DNA of 64,000 nt from Bradyrhizobium elkanii USDA 76. GTDB lineage: Bacteria; Pseudomonadota; Alphaproteobacteria; Rhizobiales; Xanthobacteraceae. The stretch lies in NCBI RefSeq assembly GCF_023278185.1, contig NZ_CP066356.1, positions 4,518,001 to 4,582,000 of the forward strand. Direction: 5' to 3'. This document shows positions 38,893 through 47,264 of this stretch, piece after piece. Under the pieces are notes generated by a model. That model was not told the DNA's origin and searched no databases. It saw nothing but the letters and a program-made list of their open reading frames with translations. Each line of letters starts with the position of its first letter. Positions within the stretch are counted from its first letter, which is position 1. Position numbers and translations under genes: made by a program.

Positions 38893-40200
38893 TCAGGACG
38901 CCGCGAGGCCAACGGCGCCGACCGGTTGAGCGGCGGCCTGCTCGCGACTGACGGATGATGCCACGCGCTGTTCGGGCGTCAGCCACCACAACAGGAACAG
39001 CAGCGCTATCCCGTTCGACAGCAGGCCTGTCGTGAGCGGCACGTTCATGATCGCCTGGACAGCGATGCCGGACGAAACCGCGATGAAGCGCGGCGACAGG
39101 TGCTTTGAGACCATCGATCCCACCGACAGGGTCAGGCCGCAGACGAATGCCGACACCGGGGCGAGCGCAAGACCGACCGATGCGATGCCCTCGGTGGCGA
39201 GGAAGGACGCGTTGAAATTGCCGTCCTGATAAATCGCTCCAAGCGTCGGGCCGAGTTCGCCGTACGGGCAGGCGGCCATGTATCGCAGGATGGAGATCTG
39301 GCAGAACCGGGTGAGCTCGTGGTGCGCAAAGAAGTCGGCGTATTGATCGAGCGCGAGCGACGGGATCGCGACGAAGCGCAGATTGATGGTGCTGAACACG
39401 ATATAGTTCTTGTCGACGCCGAGAATGGCGAAAGCCGAAAGGCCGATGATCATCGGGATCAGAAATGCGACCACCGTGGCCAGCCGCGGGTCGAACCGGC
39501 CGTACAGCCAGAACAGAAACGGCAGCCAGATCGGCAGCAGCAGCACGGTCTTGTTGTTGACGACGGGATAGAAGCAAAGCGCAAGTAGCAGCACCCCGGC
39601 CGCCGGCATCCACCGCCTGCGCGATGCGAAATGCGCGAACAGGTAGGGCAGGACCGCGCCGATCATGATCCCGGTGAGATAGTTCAACAGCGCCGGCCGC
39701 ACGACGGCGGTGCGGGCTGCGCCATAAGGATCGCCAAGATTGGCCCCGTAGGAGACGTCGGCGACCAGCACGGCAAGGCACGACGCCAGCAGCAGAACCG
39801 CGATGCGCTTGACGGCGGCTTCGGACAAACCGGGCCGCCAAACCGGGATATTCTGGAGCATCAGAGGGATCATCGCGGCGGCCAGCGCGGCGATCATGGC
39901 CCAGCGGGCGATGGCGTGCGGATAGTCGAACGCGCTGAAGAAGCTGAGCCAGACGAAGCCGAACACGGCTGACAGCAGCGAGAAGCCGACCAGATAACCG
40001 AAGCTGAATCGTGCCGCGACGAACGCCGGGACGAACGCGACCATGATGGCGGTGCCGAGGGCGGCCTGCGCGTTGATGCCGGATCGCCAGACATGCATCG
40101 CCGGGAATGCATGCCCGCAGGCGATCATCGAGGCGACGCTGAGGACGAAGAACCCGGGGATCGTGACCCCGACAACCAGGTCATCGCGCGTCAATGTCAT
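38893..40200 (-). CDS. Polytopic membrane protein, O-antigen polymerase-like?
   Basis: 435 residues with about 11 hydrophobic segments, beginning LVVGVTIPGFFVLSVASMIACG. Long loops include the region DKNYIVFSTINLRFVAIPSL and HHELTRFCQISILRYM. The layout with a large loop before the last helices recalls Wzy-type polymerases or ligases, but no motif fixes it. It lies alone beside tRNA-Asp on the opposite strand, with no glycosyltransferases nearby. Function is unknown. Confidence 0.65.
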   Translation of the reverse strand: MTLTRDDLVVGVTIPGFFVLSVASMIACGHAFPAMHVWRSGINAQAALGTAIMVAFVPAFVAARFSFGYLVGFSLLSAVFGFVWLSFFSAFDYPHAIARWAMIAALAAAMIPLMLQNIPVWRPGLSEAAVKRIAVLLLASCLAVLVADVSYGANLGDPYGAARTAVVRPALLNYLTGIMIGAVLPYLFAHFASRRRWMPAAGVLLLALCFYPVVNNKTVLLLPIWLPFLFWLYGRFDPRLATVVAFLIPMIIGLSAFAILGVDKNYIVFSTINLRFVAIPSLALDQYADFFAHHELTRFCQISILRYMAACPYGELGPTLGAIYQDGNFNASFLATEGIASVGLALAPVSAFVCGLTLSVGSMVSKHLSPRFIAVSSGIAVQAIMNVPLTTGLLSNGIALLFLLWWLTPEQRVASSVSREQAAAQPVGAVGLAAS

Positions 40201-40357
40201 CGTTCCGTCCGAATCCGAAAGCTGCCAGGCAGCTAGCCGGTCGGCCCTGAACGAAGCAAGTTAAGCAATATCTCGGTCTGTGTTGTTATGTTTCTGCCTG
40301 GCGATTCGTCACCGCGACGCCTTGTTGAATTCACAGAACGGCAACACGTTGCCTTGA

Positions 40358-40549
40358 TCAGGCAAAGAATGCGGCGACCGCGTTGAGGTCGGATTGTCCC
40401 GGGGTGTCGCCGCGCAGATTGGCGTCGATGACGCGGCGGCAGGCGTCAACCGTGTGGGTGTCGCCCAATTCGTTGGCGGCCTCGAGGATCGACCAGACCG
40501 TGTCCAAGGGAACGTCGCCCTGCACGGTTGCCTTCGGGTCTGATAGCAT
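40358..40549 (-). CDS. Small helical protein, unknown
   Basis: 63 residues, 14 bases after the zinc-ribbon gene. DVPLDTVWSILEAANELGDTH and ACRRVIDANLRGDTPGQSDL read as amphipathic helices. No family is assigned. The ribosome-binding site is weak. Tight spacing to the upstream gene suggests co-expression. Confidence 0.55.
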   Translation of the reverse strand: MLSDPKATVQGDVPLDTVWSILEAANELGDTHTVDACRRVIDANLRGDTPGQSDLNAVAAFFA

Positions 40550-40563
40550 CGGCGGGGCCGCGG

Positions 40564-40764
40564 TTAGAATTCGAACAGGTCGCGGCCGTACCGCGCCAGG
40601 TTGTGCAAGTCCGCCACCGTGCCGCGCACCGCATTGCAGCGGCGGCATTCGATGATGGTGTCGCCGGATGCGTGCGCGGGATCGGCGACCTTGATCGCCA
40701 GGCTGCCGCAATCCGTGCAGATGATCTTGAAGCCGGTTGAAATTACTTGCTGCTGCAAATTCAT
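40564..40764 (-). CDS. Small zinc-ribbon protein
   Basis: 66 residues, AGG six bases before the ATG. Two CXXC pairs, in KIICTDCGSLAIKV and IIECRRCNAVRGTV, would bind zinc. The N-terminus is short and there is no signal. Such small ribbons often bind nucleic acid or protein partners. It begins a two-gene unit with the 63-residue protein. Confidence 0.7.
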   Translation of the reverse strand: MNLQQQVISTGFKIICTDCGSLAIKVADPAHASGDTIIECRRCNAVRGTVADLHNLARYGRDLFEF

Positions 40765-40861
40765 TGTGGCCTGCGCCTCTGTTGACGCCGACCTTGACCG
40801 ACAACTTTTAAGACTGGGGTCGCGGAGCGGATCGCAATCGAGCGACCAAGTTAGGACGCGG

Positions 40862-41506
40862 TTAAGATTTCGCCGCGGCCGCGCGGCCCTGCAGATGCAG
40901 CGTCGGCCTGCCGAGCCCGGCCGCGGCGGCGCGCACGGCTTCGCGGGCATTGACGGTGATGATGCCGGCAGCGTGGGCCCAGACCGCGAGGTCGGAGGCG
41001 CTGTCGCCGGCGTAGATGAAGCCCTCGGGAAATGTCTTCCGCAACAGGTCGGCCTTGTTGGCGCCCTTCAGATTATGTTCGCCGTCGGAGGCGAGCACCT
41101 GGTCGATCCAAGGCAGACCCGACGCCAGCTTCCGTGCGAGCAGCGCGTCGGCAGCGGTTGCCAGCACGATGCGGCGGCCGGCCGCATTCTCGCGCTCGGC
41201 CAATGCGACGACGTCCTGGTGCAGTTCGATCCGGCTCCAGTCGATGTGCTGGCGCTGTGCGAGCCGGCGCTTCAGCGCCGCGCGGCCGCGCGTCAGCCAA
41301 GCGGCGCATGACACGACGATCAGCGGATTGCGGCGCAGGATCGAGAAGAAGCTCAGATAGAGCAGGTCGCCCGTGATCAGCGTGCCGTCGAGGTCGAGCA
41401 CCAGCGGCAGCGATGCCGGGAGGCCTAGCAAAGGGGACAACCCGTCGGTGCGGGAAGCATCCTGCGGCTTCGCGATGTCGTCGCCGGCGAGGCGAGGCTT
41501 GGTCAT
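40862..41506 (-). CDS. Stand-alone HAD phosphatase, like the HAD half of HAD-UbiA fusions
   Basis: 214 residues. Motif I is LPLVLDLDGTLITGDLLYLS with the nucleophile Asp, motif II VLATAAD, and motif IV region GFIYAGDSASDLAVW. The order IVVSCAAWLTRGRAALKRRLA, LATAAD and LASDGEHNLKG is how I remember the N-terminal phosphatase half of UbiA-prenyltransferase fusion proteins. Here the polypeptide ends after VRAAAAGLGRPTLHLQGRAA without membrane helices. It may be a partner of a separately encoded prenyltransferase or a relic. Confidence 0.75.
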   Translation of the reverse strand: MTKPRLAGDDIAKPQDASRTDGLSPLLGLPASLPLVLDLDGTLITGDLLYLSFFSILRRNPLIVVSCAAWLTRGRAALKRRLAQRQHIDWSRIELHQDVVALAERENAAGRRIVLATAADALLARKLASGLPWIDQVLASDGEHNLKGANKADLLRKTFPEGFIYAGDSASDLAVWAHAAGIITVNAREAVRAAAAGLGRPTLHLQGRAAAAKS

Positions 41507-41652
41507 TCGCGGCGCTCAGCCGGGTTGCGACCATGCACACGTCGATTGTGCGCACTCCGGTCTCGGTGGTCCTGCAATCGCCGTAGCCGAACCTGCTCGC
41601 AAAGGCCACACCATCCTGGTCCGTGCTTGAGACGATCGGGACCAACAAGAAA

Positions 41653-41670
41653 GGCCGCCCGAGGGCGGCC
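41653..41670. terminator. Terminator after the small membrane protein
   Basis: GGCCGCCC (41653-41660) and GGGCGGCC (41663-41670) form an 8-bp stem with a two-base loop, so the true loop is larger. T-rich sequence follows on both strands (GTTTTGTC and TTTCTTG). Confidence 0.75.
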
Positions 41671-41698
41671 GTTTTGTCTGCCGAAGCCTGAAAGCGTC

Positions 41699-41902
41699 TT
41701 AGCGGACCGTGGAGGTGCCCGAGGAGGTGATCGCCACCGGTTTGCCGGCCTTGATGACCTGCGTCGTCTGGGCAGTCTGCGTGAAATCCGCGTTGTTCCG
41801 GGCCGAGATGCCGAGCGCCGCAATCCCGATCGCCGCAACAAGGGCAACCACCACAATCTTGAGATGGGTCGCGCGGTCAGCTGAATGGATCGAGTGGTTC
41901 AT
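41699..41902 (-). CDS. Small single-pass membrane protein
   Basis: 67 residues, with GGAGG at a good distance before the ATG. One membrane helix (KIVVVALVAAIGIAALGISA, about 15-34) and a Thr/Ser-rich tail of about 30 residues outside (TTQVIKAGKPVAITSSGTST). I recall similar short proteins in Bradyrhizobium. Function unknown. Confidence 0.75.
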   Translation of the reverse strand: MNHSIHSADRATHLKIVVVALVAAIGIAALGISARNNADFTQTAQTTQVIKAGKPVAITSSGTSTVR

Positions 41903-42093
41903 GGTCGCCTCCGGGCGTCTGTGCGCCGTCTATGGCAGGTACTGGTAAGCCCCATCTGTTTCCGGATCGTTTCGTGAGTTCCCGGAAATGGTTTCGTGCC
42001 ACGGGCGGATTGGTTTCACCGTGCCTTGCGTCACACTCGCGGCCGGCTAAAACTGACCTCAGGCGCGGAAATGCGCTTGGGAGAAAAATAATA

Positions 42094-43116
42094 ATGAAAA
42101 CAATGAGAATGACCCGCCGCCGGGTGCTGGGAACCGGTTCTGCTGCAGTTGCCGCCACGATGTTTGGTAAGCCAGCCCTTGCCGCCGTCGAGTTCGATCT
42201 CAAGCTCGGTGTCAACACTCCGGAAACCCATCCGCTAACAATGCGCCTGACTGAGGCCGCCAAGGCGGTCGGCGCGCAGTCGTCCGGCCGGGTCAACATC
42301 ACGGTGTTCTCCAACAGCCAGCTCGGCGGCGATCCGGAGATGCTGTCGCAGGTCCGGGCCGGCGGGATCGAGCTGTTGGCGGCGCCCAGCATGACGCTGT
42401 CGACGCTGGTGCCGCTGTCGGGGCTGCCCAGCATCGGTTTCGCCTTCCAGTCCTACGACCAGGTCTGGGCGGCGATGGACGGCGGCGTCGGCGACCTCGT
42501 GCGCGAGGCGATCACGAAGACCGGCGTCGTGCCGCTGAAGAAAGTCTGGGACAACGGCTTCCGCCAGATCACCTCGTCGTCGAGCCGGCAGCTCAACAGT
42601 GTCGACGATCTCAAGGGCTTCAAGATCCGCGTGCCGGTGACAGCATTGCTGACGTCGCTGTTCTCAGGGCTCGGCGCATTGCCGTCGAGCATCTCCTACA
42701 GCGAGCTCTATTCGGCGCTGCAGACCCACATCGTCGAAGGGCAGGAGAATCCGCTGGCGCAGGTCTCCACCGGAAAACTCTACGAGGTGCAGAAATTCTG
42801 CGCGCTCTCGAACCATTGCTGGAGCGGTTACTGGATCCTCGGCAACCGCCGCGCGATGGCCGGTCTGCCGCCCGATCTGCTCGAGCTCATCAACGCCGCG
42901 TTCGATGCCGCGGCGGTGAAGGAGCGCGCCGATCTGGTCGAGATGGACCGCTCGCTGCAGGCCGAGCTGACCGAGAAGGGCATGACCTTCAACAAGCCCG
43001 ATCCCGTGCAGTTCCGGGCCGCGTTGGTGAAGGCCGGCTTCTACACGCAGTGGCAGAAGACCTATGGCGCGGATGCCTGGGCGGCGCTGGAGAAATACAC
43101 CGGCAAGCTGACATGA
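42094..43116 (+). CDS. TRAP transporter solute receptor, DctP family
   Basis: 340 residues, GGGAG ten bases before the ATG. The signal is of Tat type (MTRRRVLGTGSAAVAATMFG). The mature protein starts FDLKLGVNTPETHPLTM and has IELLAAPSMTLSTLVP and the carboxylate-binding region SSRQLNSVDDLKGFKIRVP. DctP receptors bind organic acids for a sodium-driven transporter. The membrane subunits DctQ and DctM are absent here, so it is an orphan receptor or works with distant partners. Confidence 0.9.
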   Translation: MKTMRMTRRRVLGTGSAAVAATMFGKPALAAVEFDLKLGVNTPETHPLTMRLTEAAKAVGAQSSGRVNITVFSNSQLGGDPEMLSQVRAGGIELLAAPSMTLSTLVPLSGLPSIGFAFQSYDQVWAAMDGGVGDLVREAITKTGVVPLKKVWDNGFRQITSSSSRQLNSVDDLKGFKIRVPVTALLTSLFSGLGALPSSISYSELYSALQTHIVEGQENPLAQVSTGKLYEVQKFCALSNHCWSGYWILGNRRAMAGLPPDLLELINAAFDAAAVKERADLVEMDRSLQAELTEKGMTFNKPDPVQFRAALVKAGFYTQWQKTYGADAWAALEKYTGKLT

Positions 43117-43130
43117 GCGCAGCCTGACAT

Positions 43131-43167
43131 CGCGCGCGCGATTACCTGACGCGTAATCGCGCGCGCG
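43131..43167. terminator. Strong GC hairpin after the TRAP receptor
   Basis: CGCGCGCGATTAC (43133-43145) and GTAATCGCGCGCG (43153-43165) pair perfectly around CTGACGC. There is no T-run after it. It lies 17 bases past the dctP-like stop, before the hydrolase gene. Confidence 0.6.
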
Positions 43168-43236
43168 ATCTCCCTTTGCGATGGTCGATGCATCGGCGGC
43201 GATGGCTGCCGATCGATCCGCAAGGGGAGATAAGCG

Positions 43237-44051
43237 ATGGTCCAACCGCTTTATGCAACCGCCGGGGACGGCACAAAGCTGTTCGCACAGGATTGGGGCT
43301 CGGGCCGGCCGATGCTGCTGCTTGCCGCCTGGACGTTCAATTCCAGCATCTGGGGCAGCCAGATCGTGGCGCTCAACGCCAACGGTTTTCGCTGCGTCGC
43401 GCCTGACCGGCGCGGCCACGGCCGCTCCGACATGCCGATGGCGGGATACGATCTCGACACGCTGACCGACGACGTCGCCGCCGTGATCGAGCAGCATGAT
43501 CTCCACGACGTCACGATCGTCGCGCATTCGATGGGATCGATCGAGGCGGTGAACTATCTGGCGCGTCACGGCGCCAAGCGCATCGCGCGACTGGTGCTGG
43601 TTGCGCCGACCACGCCGTTCATCGTGCAGACCGAGGACAATCCGGACGCCGTGCCGAGAGCGATGGTCGACGCGCAAATTGCGGCGATCGCGCAGGACTT
43701 TTCGAAATGGATGGGCGAGAACGAAGCGCCGTTCTTCATGCCCGACACGGCCGAGGTGACGCGGGCCTGGATCAGGGAGATGATGCTGAGCGTGCCGTTG
43801 CCGGTGGCACTGGCCCGCCGCAAGACCATTTCCTTTGCCGATCTGCGCGCCGCGGCGAGCGGGATCGATCGCCCGACGCTGATCGTGCATGGCGACAACG
43901 ATGCCAGCGCGCCGTCGAGCTGACCGGTGCGAAGACGGCAAAGCTGATCAAAGGAAGCAGGCTCGCCGTCTATGAAGGCGCCCCGCACGCGTTGCCGCTG
44001 ACGCACAGCGCGCGCTTGATGGCTGACCTGCTGGCGTTCATGGATGCTTAG
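43237..44051 (+). pseudogene. Alpha/beta hydrolase, haloperoxidase-like, one-base frameshift
   Basis: The first frame (43237-43923, 228 residues) has MVQPLYATAGDGTKLFAQD, the nucleophile motif AHSMGSIEAVNYLARHG and LIVHGDNDASAP before a stop. The rest of the family, including the catalytic His in YEGAPHALPLTHSARLMADLLAFMDA, continues in another frame to 44051. A single missing base near 43914 (GCGCCG-TCGAG, expected GCGCCGGTCGAG) restores it. It is either a sequencing error or a young pseudogene. Substrate unknown; it lies in the TRAP/Rieske region. Confidence 0.8.
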
Positions 44052-44183
44052 CTCGCGCGCGCGATGTCGGCGCGGATCGAGCGCGCCGCCCAAACGAACA
44101 GCAGCGCGCCGAGCGTGGTCGTGACTGCCGCCGACAGCAGCGAGTAGCGATTGGCGCGGCCGCTTGCGGTGCGACATCGACCA
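44048..44183 (-). pseudogene. Small single-pass membrane protein, apparent frameshift
   Basis: An ATG at 44183 has an excellent ribosome-binding site (GGGGGAGGA five bases before) and gives MVDVAPQAAA. A shift of one base near 44155 then yields NRYSLLSAAVTTTLGALLFV and WAARSIRADIARAS, a membrane helix with a basic end and a stop at 44048. Without the shift the frame turns into Arg/Cys-rich nonsense. If repaired the protein would have about 45 residues. It is downstream of the Rieske gene on the same strand and its stop overlaps the hydrolase end on +. Confidence 0.55.
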
Positions 44184-44208
44184 TGACTTCCTCCCCCGGT
44201 CTTCTTTG

Positions 44209-44232
44209 TTGTTGCTTGCGTTGTTGCTTGCG
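44209..44232. repeat. 12-bp tandem duplication
   Basis: TTGTTGCTTGCG is repeated exactly in tandem (44209-44220 and 44221-44232) in the gap between the Rieske gene and the small membrane protein. It is a short slipped-strand type duplication. Confidence 0.9.
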
Positions 44233-44240
44233 CGCGCGCC

Positions 44241-45431
44241 TTACGCCTCGCGGATGTAGTTCCCTGCCTCGAATTCGATCGGCCTCGTGTCGGCGTCGAA
44301 CGACACGCCGATCGGGTCGCGGCCGCTGGCCATGGCCTCGAGCTGGTCGGAGAGCATCCGGCGGATCATCAGGATGCCGCGGTCGCTCTGGCCAAAATGC
44401 TCTTCGGAATGGATCGTCACCGCTCCCTGGCCGACCTGGGCCTCGTAGTCGCCGGGGAACTGCTGGTGCTCGGCCTCGGTCATGTCCCACCAGAACTTGC
44501 CGTTGAACTTCGAGCGCATCCGCCCGATATCGCCCGCGTTCTTGACCCGGCCGGCGACGTAGATGCGAAACGAGGTGTCGTCGATCGGCAAGGTCCAGCC
44601 GATCGATTCGACGCGCGCGAACTGCGCGACGCGTGGATTGGGCACGACGCGGAGTGTCGGGAGGGCGGCCTCGGTGACGCGATAGAACACCTTGCCGTCG
44701 TCCTGCCTGCGGATCGAACGCACCGCGACGCCGCGCGGCGACATCTCGAACCTCACCTCGGGCATCGAGGCCATCATGTTGGTGAACTGCGGCCCTGAGA
44801 ACGAGCCGTGCAGCACCGGCACATGGTAGGGGTCGGCGACGTTCTCGAAATGCTGCAGCCAGTTGCAGGGGATCACGGCAGGGCCGCCGCCGCCGATCGA
44901 GGAATCGTCGGCCTCGACGAACTCGCCGTCGTCCATGTTTTCCAGGCATTCGTAGCGCGGCAGCACCGGCCGTTTCTCGGCCGGCCCCATATAGGCGAAG
45001 ATCAGGCCGTAGCGTTCCTGCACCGGATACCAGGGCTGGCGCACCTTGTCCTTGAACAGGCCGCCGTCGGGCTCGCAGGGTTGTTCGAGGCAGCGGCCCT
45101 CGGTGTCGAACTTCCAGCCGTGATAGCAGCAGCGGATGCCGTCTTCCTCGACCTTGCCGTAATAGAGTGTGGTGCCGCGGTGGCAACAGCGCGCATGCAG
45201 CAGGCCGACCCGGCCATGCCGGTCGCGGAACAGGATCACGTCTTCGCCAAGCGCGCGGACTTTTCTGGGGATATCGCTGGCGTCACCGTTGAGGCCGACC
45301 GGGTGCCAATACCGACGCAGCAGCTCGCCCATCGGCGTGCCGCGGCCGACCGAGGTGAGCTCGGTCCGGATGCTGGACGGCTTCATCGCATAGGCCGTGC
45401 CGAGATCGCGGTCCCGCTGGGTGATCGTCAC
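44241..45431 (-). CDS. Rieske-type aromatic ring-hydroxylating oxygenase, large subunit
   Basis: 396 residues from a GTG at 45431, preceded by GGGGGAGG at five bases, chosen over a longer frame. The Rieske [2Fe-2S] ligands are in RCCHRGTTLYY and RCCYHGWKFD. The mononuclear iron site is ENVADPYHVPVLHGSF. The sequence is of the phthalate / vanillate oxygenase type (two-component, NADH reductase needed). No reductase is in the window. The divergent MarR gene and palindromic operator suggest induction by a phenolic or other acid. The partner reductase must be elsewhere. Confidence 0.92.
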   Translation of the reverse strand: MTITQRDRDLGTAYAMKPSSIRTELTSVGRGTPMGELLRRYWHPVGLNGDASDIPRKVRALGEDVILFRDRHGRVGLLHARCCHRGTTLYYGKVEEDGIRCCYHGWKFDTEGRCLEQPCEPDGGLFKDKVRQPWYPVQERYGLIFAYMGPAEKRPVLPRYECLENMDDGEFVEADDSSIGGGGPAVIPCNWLQHFENVADPYHVPVLHGSFSGPQFTNMMASMPEVRFEMSPRGVAVRSIRRQDDGKVFYRVTEAALPTLRVVPNPRVAQFARVESIGWTLPIDDTSFRIYVAGRVKNAGDIGRMRSKFNGKFWWDMTEAEHQQFPGDYEAQVGQGAVTIHSEEHFGQSDRGILMIRRMLSDQLEAMASGRDPIGVSFDADTRPIEFEAGNYIREA

Positions 45432-45468
45432 GTTGTCCTCCCCCGCCGCTGGTCTGGTGCCGGCGGCT

Positions 45469-45499
45469 GATCTATCGTTGACCAAGTCAACGATAGATC
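45469..45499. promoter_or_regulatory. Palindromic operator between the Rieske and MarR genes
   Basis: GATCTATCGTTGAC (45469-45482) and GTCAACGATAGATC (45486-45499) are perfect 14-bp arms around CAA. The half-site GTCAACGATA recurs at 45510-45519, inside AACGATATCGTT (45513-45524). It lies 37 bases before the Rieske start and 63 before marR, which is the expected place for a MarR-family autoregulatory site. Confidence 0.85.
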
Positions 45500-45562
45500 G
45501 ATGACAATGTCAACGATATCGTTCAGCTTGGCAGCGCGCGGCTTTGTTGGCAGAGGTTGGTG

Positions 45563-46078
45563 ATGACCGAGAAGCTCAGGACTGAGAGGGCCTTGCCGCC
45601 GGAGGCCGTTGTCGATTCCGAACTGGCGCCGATCACCGCGATGATGTCGTCGCGGCTGATGGTGCTGGCGAACCTGCTCAGGCGCGGCGCGATGCTGCGC
45701 TACAAGCGCCTGACCGGCCTGTCCTCGGTGGAGTTCGGCCTGGTGGCCTCGCTCGGCCGGCGGCCGCCGATGAGTGTGGTGCGGCTCGCCGAGGCCGTCG
45801 GCATGGACAAGGGGCAGATCAGCCGGGCACTCGCCGAGCTCGTGGCGCGCAAGCTGGTGACGAAGGCAGCCAATCCGCGCGACAACCGGGAGACTTTGGT
45901 CTCGCTTACCAAGGCCGGCCTGGCCGCCCATGATGCCATCGTGGCCGGCGCGCAGGAGCGGAACCGGCGCCTGTTGGAACAGCTTGCGCCAGGGGATCTC
46001 GAGCTGCTGCTCGGACACATCGATCGGCTCACCCTGACCGCCGCCGAGATGCTCGCGGCCGAACGGGGGCTGGGCTGA
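45563..46078 (+). CDS. MarR-family transcriptional regulator
   Basis: 171 residues from ATG 45563 (AGAGG six bases upstream). The winged helix-turn-helix includes LSSVEFGLVASLGRRPPMSVVRLAEAVGMDKGQISRALAELVARKLV and NPRDNRETLVSLTKAGL, the usual MarR core. N- and C-terminal helices give the dimer interface. It is divergent from the Rieske oxygenase and probably binds the palindrome at 45469-45499, repressing both until an aromatic acid binds. Confidence 0.92.
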   Translation: MTEKLRTERALPPEAVVDSELAPITAMMSSRLMVLANLLRRGAMLRYKRLTGLSSVEFGLVASLGRRPPMSVVRLAEAVGMDKGQISRALAELVARKLVTKAANPRDNRETLVSLTKAGLAAHDAIVAGAQERNRRLLEQLAPGDLELLLGHIDRLTLTAAEMLAAERGLG

Positions 46079-46292
46079 TATGGCAAGAGCGCAGGGCACA
46101 GGATGGCCGCCGCAGCGTTGCCCATGGAGGCAAGCGCATCCGCCTGATGAGGCCAAGAGCCCGCGGGAAGGACGGTAAAAGCGTCAAAATAGCTTGTCTT
46201 GCGCCCCCTGTTGCGCTGCGCTAAAGCCTCAAGAACAATTCCAATCAACGAATCTGCGGCACGTCCGAAACCGCAGCAAGAAGGCCTCGCCG

Positions 46293-46658
46293 ATGACCGG
46301 CATCCTGCAGAATTATCTTCCACTTGTGGTCTTTATCGGAGTTGCGAGCCTGATCGGTCTGGCGCTCCTGATCGCGCCGTTCCTGGTCGCGTTCCAATCG
46401 CCGGACCCGGAAAAGCTGTCCGCCTATGAATGCGGATTCAACGCTTTTGACGACGCCCGCATGAAGTTCGACGTCCGCTTCTATCTGGTGGCGATCCTCT
46501 TCATCATCTTCGACCTCGAAGTGGCGTTCCTGTTCCCGTGGGCCGTGGCGTTCGGAAAGCTCGGCGCCACCGGGTTCTGGTCGATGATGGTGTTCCTGGC
46601 CGTGCTGACGGTCGGGTTTGCGTATGAATGGAAGAAAGGCGCGCTCGAATGGGATTGA
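46293..46658 (+). CDS. nuoA: NADH-quinone oxidoreductase subunit A
   Basis: 121 residues from ATG 46293 (AAGG nine bases upstream). Three membrane helices; the conserved loop is [21 protein letters not shown], with the Cys of the E-channel/quinone region, and [22 protein letters not shown]. It is the first gene of the complex I operon, which is read without a break to nuoN. The nuoB start overlaps its last ten bases. Confidence 0.96.
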   Translation: MTGILQNYLPLVVFIGVASLIGLALLIAPFLVAFQSPDPEKLSAYECGFNAFDDARMKFDVRFYLVAILFIIFDLEVAFLFPWAVAFGKLGATGFWSMMVFLAVLTVGFAYEWKKGALEWD

Positions 46659-47254
46659 GCCCCACCGCCGCAACCTCCCGGCCGGCGATAGCCAAATCAG
46701 AGATCGCCATGGCTCCGAAGGGTATTCTTGATCCGTCGACCGGCAAGCCGGTCGGCGCCAATGATCCGTTTTTCCTCGAGGTCAATCACGAGCTGTCCGA
46801 CAAGGGCTTCTTCGTCGCCGCGGCCGATGACCTCATCACCTGGGCGCGCACCGGCTCCCTGATGTGGATGACCTTCGGTCTCGCCTGCTGTGCGGTCGAG
46901 ATGATGCAGGTCTCGATGCCGCGCTATGACGTCGAACGCTTCGGCTTCGCACCGCGTGCCTCGCCGCGGCAATCCGACGTGATGATCGTCGCGGGTACCC
47001 TGACTAACAAGATGGCGCCCGCGCTGCGCAAGGTCTACGACCAGATGCCGGAGCCGCGCTACGTCATCTCGATGGGCTCCTGCGCCAATGGCGGCGGCTA
47101 CTACCACTATTCCTATTCGGTGGTCCGTGGCTGCGATCGCATCGTGCCGATCGACATCTACGTGCCGGGCTGTCCGCCCACGGCGGAAGCGCTGCTCTAC
47201 GGCGTGCTGCTGCTGCAGAAGAAGATCCGCCGTATCGGCACCATTGAACGCTAA
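46649..47254 (+). CDS. nuoB: NADH-quinone oxidoreductase subunit B
   Basis: 201 residues from ATG 46649, overlapping nuoA. It carries the terminal cluster N2: Cys pair in [11 protein letters not shown], Cys in [10 protein letters not shown] and Cys in [11 protein letters not shown]. NuoB passes electrons to quinone together with NuoD. The N-terminal 25 residues are a variable tail. Confidence 0.96.
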   Translation: MGLSPTAATSRPAIAKSEIAMAPKGILDPSTGKPVGANDPFFLEVNHELSDKGFFVAAADDLITWARTGSLMWMTFGLACCAVEMMQVSMPRYDVERFGFAPRASPRQSDVMIVAGTLTNKMAPALRKVYDQMPEPRYVISMGSCANGGGYYHYSYSVVRGCDRIVPIDIYVPGCPPTAEALLYGVLLLQKKIRRIGTIER

Positions 47255-47264
47255 GGTTTCAGGT

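Noticed and set aside
38701..40200. Genomic island at tRNA-Asp
   Set aside because: No integrase and no repeated tRNA 3' end seen within the window.
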